From: DASXAI01 sp963728985
Lineage (GTDB): Bacteria > Actinomycetota > Acidimicrobiia > Acidimicrobiales > Ilumatobacteraceae
DNA length: 64,000 bases
Assembly: GCA_963728985.1 (NCBI GenBank)
Contig: CAVSME010000001.1
Span: 992,001-1,056,000, forward strand
Direction of reading: 5' to 3'
Program-made: the position numbers and the translations under genes
The notes under the pieces: model-generated
Seen by the model: the letters and a program-made list of their open reading frames with translations, nothing else
Databases searched by the model: none
What the model was told of the DNA's origin: nothing
Shown here: piece by piece, positions 62,460 to 64,000 of the stretch
Numbering within the stretch: position 1 is the stretch's first letter
Layout of the letters: every line of letters starts with the position of its first letter

Positions 62460-63599
62460 ATGCCTACCGTCGTCGCTCCTGAGCGTCCCGTCCGTCAACC
62501 CCGCCGCCGAGCGGTCGCTCGCTTCCGGGCCGACCAGCTGCTGGTCGACACCGCCCATCTTCCCGACGTGGTCCGTCGCCTCTGGCGCGACGGGATCGAG
62601 ATCACCGGCGCCCAGGACCATCCCGCCCTCGGCACGACGCGGATCTGCGTCGAGCTCGGCGACCGCACGCTGCTCGACGTGATCGACCGCACGCTCGTGG
62701 CCGACGGCCTGTGGCGCGCCGGCGTCGCGCGTGTCAACCACGTCTTCCGCCTGGCCTCGCACTGGTCGTTCGTGCCGTTCGACACCGCCAGCGCCTCGGG
62801 CCCGATGGCCCTCGACCAGACCGACGCCGGGCACGATCGCCACGTCGGCGTCGTCGACACCGGCATCGACCGCGCCCACCCGTGGATGGACGAGGACCAC
62901 GTGAAGGCGGCGCCGTCCGCCGTCGTCAGCGGCGCGCCGGTCACCAGCTTCGACGGCCTCGAGTCGTGGGAGGGTCACGGCACGTTCGTCGTCGGGCTCA
63001 TCCGCCAGCTGGCGCCGGCGGCCACGATCCACGTGGCGTGGCCCGAGCCTGAGGCCTACCCGGCCCAGCCGTGCATCACCTGCACCCGTCCCCGCTACGA
63101 GCGGGCGCTGGCGGCGGGCATGGACGTCGAGCATCCCGACGACGACGACATGGACGGCGGGGAGATCGACGACCTCGCCGTGGCCGAGCAGATCCTCGGC
63201 TTCGGCCGCCTGGACGTGCTCAACCTCTCCTTCGGTGGCCACACCCTCGATCCGCACGAGCCGCCCGGTGTGGTACGCCACACCCCCGGCGACGACGATG
63301 GCTTGGAGCTGGGCAAGGTGGTGCGCTCGGTCGTGCGGGGCGGTACTCGCGTGGTGGCCTCGGCGGGGAACTTCGCCACGGCCGATCCCGTCTATCCCGC
63401 CGCCATCGCTGGCGTCACCGCGGTCGGATCAGGCACCGACGCCCGCCATCGGGACGACTTCAGCAGCTACGGGCGCTGGGTCGACGTGTGGCGCCCGGGG
63501 AAGGACGCCCACAGCTCGTTCCTCATGGGCCTGGAGTGGGCCCGCTGGTCGGGTACGTCGTTCGCCGCGCCCCGCTTCACCGGCGAGCTGGTGATGTGA
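62460..63599 (+). CDS. intracellular S8 (subtilisin-family) serine protease
   Basis: The 379-residue protein starts at the ATG at 62460, behind GAGGAGGGAG. Catalytic residues are Asp133 in GVVDTGID, His173 in EGHGTFV, oxyanion Asn304 in SAGN, and Ser367 in SGTSFAAP. Residues 15-110 form a separate N-terminal region without hydrophobic leader, so the enzyme is cytoplasmic. An insertion between His and Ser carries CITC and a very acidic run (EHPDDDDMDGGEIDD). It is short for a subtilase and ends soon after the Ser motif. Paired divergently with the CHAT protease, which is probably functional linkage. Confidence 0.88.
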   Translation: MPTVVAPERPVRQPRRRAVARFRADQLLVDTAHLPDVVRRLWRDGIEITGAQDHPALGTTRICVELGDRTLLDVIDRTLVADGLWRAGVARVNHVFRLASHWSFVPFDTASASGPMALDQTDAGHDRHVGVVDTGIDRAHPWMDEDHVKAAPSAVVSGAPVTSFDGLESWEGHGTFVVGLIRQLAPAATIHVAWPEPEAYPAQPCITCTRPRYERALAAGMDVEHPDDDDMDGGEIDDLAVAEQILGFGRLDVLNLSFGGHTLDPHEPPGVVRHTPGDDDGLELGKVVRSVVRGGTRVVASAGNFATADPVYPAAIAGVTAVGSGTDARHRDDFSSYGRWVDVWRPGKDAHSSFLMGLEWARWSGTSFAAPRFTGELVM

Positions 63600-63606
63600 C
63601 CACCCC

Positions 63607-64000
63607 TCACGTCCGGTTGGCGCCAATCAGGTAGGAGGCCACCCCGACCGGGCATCCGGGGTTCACCGGTTCGGCCGTCGCCGGCACCGCCGCCGAGCTC
63701 AGCAGCACGCCGCCGCCCAGGGTCGCGACCTTGGGAGCGTTGTTGGCGTCGAGAGCGATGACCGTGGCCCCCACCGTCAGCGTGAACACCGTGGGTTGGG
63801 GCGCCCCGTTGCACGCCAGCTGGAGGGCCGCCGGCGCCGGGCCCGTCGTCGTCCACGCCGAACCGGACAGCGTGAGCGGCAACCGGCCGAGCACCGGGTC
63901 GGTGACGGTGAGCCCGCCGCCCGACGCTTCGATCGTCAACGTGAGTTGCACCGGCGGGCACTGCGGCAGGCTGCACCCACCGGACACGGTGTTCACCGAG
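63607..64000 (-). CDS. unidentified protein, C-terminal part (runs off the window)
   Basis: The C-terminal 130 or so residues are beta-rich and Thr/Val/Ala-rich (VQLTLTIEASGGGLTVTDPVLGRLPLTLSG, TVFTLTVGATVIALD). Cysteines are spaced as in secreted proteins (CSLPQCPP, QLACNGA, NPGCPVG). An in-frame GTG at 63996 is probably not the real start, because the frame is open to the window edge. It looks like the end of an extracellular or surface protein. Converges on the S8 gene with 7 bases between. Confidence 0.5.
   Translation of the reverse strand, partial: SVNTVSGGCSLPQCPPVQLTLTIEASGGGLTVTDPVLGRLPLTLSGSAWTTTGPAPAALQLACNGAPQPTVFTLTVGATVIALDANNAPKVATLGGGVLLSSAAVPATAEPVNPGCPVGVASYLIGANRT

Noticed and set aside
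62397..63281. N-terminal extension of the CHAT ORF to 63281
   Set aside because: It is antisense to the S8 protease catalytic core, which has clear motifs. The extension has no CHAT or TPR character, and a GTG at 62396 gives a sensible start.

Overview
The window looks like chromosomal DNA of a high-GC actinobacterium, most likely from the class Acidimicrobiia. This is inferred from gene content, not from a phylogeny. It encodes a SigR/RsrA-type thiol-stress pair, mycothiol-dependent-type (maleylpyruvate isomerase fold) enzymes, an F420-type flavin oxidoreductase, a ClpC1-like unfoldase, a CtpE-like P-type ATPase, an LppM-like lipoprotein, a WXG100 protein, and a Tad pilus locus without an outer-membrane secretin. 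A secreted protein carries three copies of a repeat built around VRLLDTR, which I associate with Acidimicrobiia exoproteins. Gene density is high, many genes overlap by 4 bases (ATGA or GTGA), and GTG starts are common.

Layout. 1-560: a DUF433/DUF5615 toxin-antitoxin pair cut by the window edge, beside a 3' fragment of a tRNA-Thr(CGT), which looks like the end of an integrated element. 785-8882: a LapA-like membrane protein, an acyl-CoA dehydrogenase, a large frameshifted NHL/VRLLDTR exoprotein, small enzymes, and a putative zinc-motif protein carrying the LQRTAGN signature of contractile-injection-system cargo. 9011-17717: methyltransferases (one internally deleted), VOC protein, RsbW-like ATPase, alkaline phosphatase, ribokinase, a divergent NUDIX/MarR pair with a clear operator, and sigR-rsrA. 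17924-30329: a long forward run: DUF2342 metalloprotease, tilS, hpt, ftsH, folP, a phosphatase-like protein without its catalytic cysteine, folB, folK, nadB, a twice-frameshifted plsC, nadC, and a renalase-like oxidoreductase. 30326-40878: CtpE-like ATPase, HdeD, polyprenyl synthase, clpC, LppM-like lipoprotein, radA and disA. 41139-50045: a nine-gene Tad pilus operon on the minus strand. 50187-59708: SEC-C/methionine aminopeptidase, an orphan N6-adenine methylase, coaA, an amidohydrolase, a WXG100 protein, NUDIX, VOC, AlkD-like and M20 genes.

59808-63599 is the most unusual part: a large TPR-like/CHAT cysteine protease transcribed divergently from an intracellular subtilisin-family (S8) serine protease, with 63 bases between the starts. 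Both catalytic centres look intact and neither protein has a signal peptide. This suggests a two-protease, possibly conflict or cell-death, module. The window ends inside a gene I do not recognise.

Other structure: several perfect long-stem hairpins between genes, a dispersed intergenic palindromic repeat (three copies), and three apparent +1 frameshifts at G runs. The frameshifts may be sequencing errors or real lesions.
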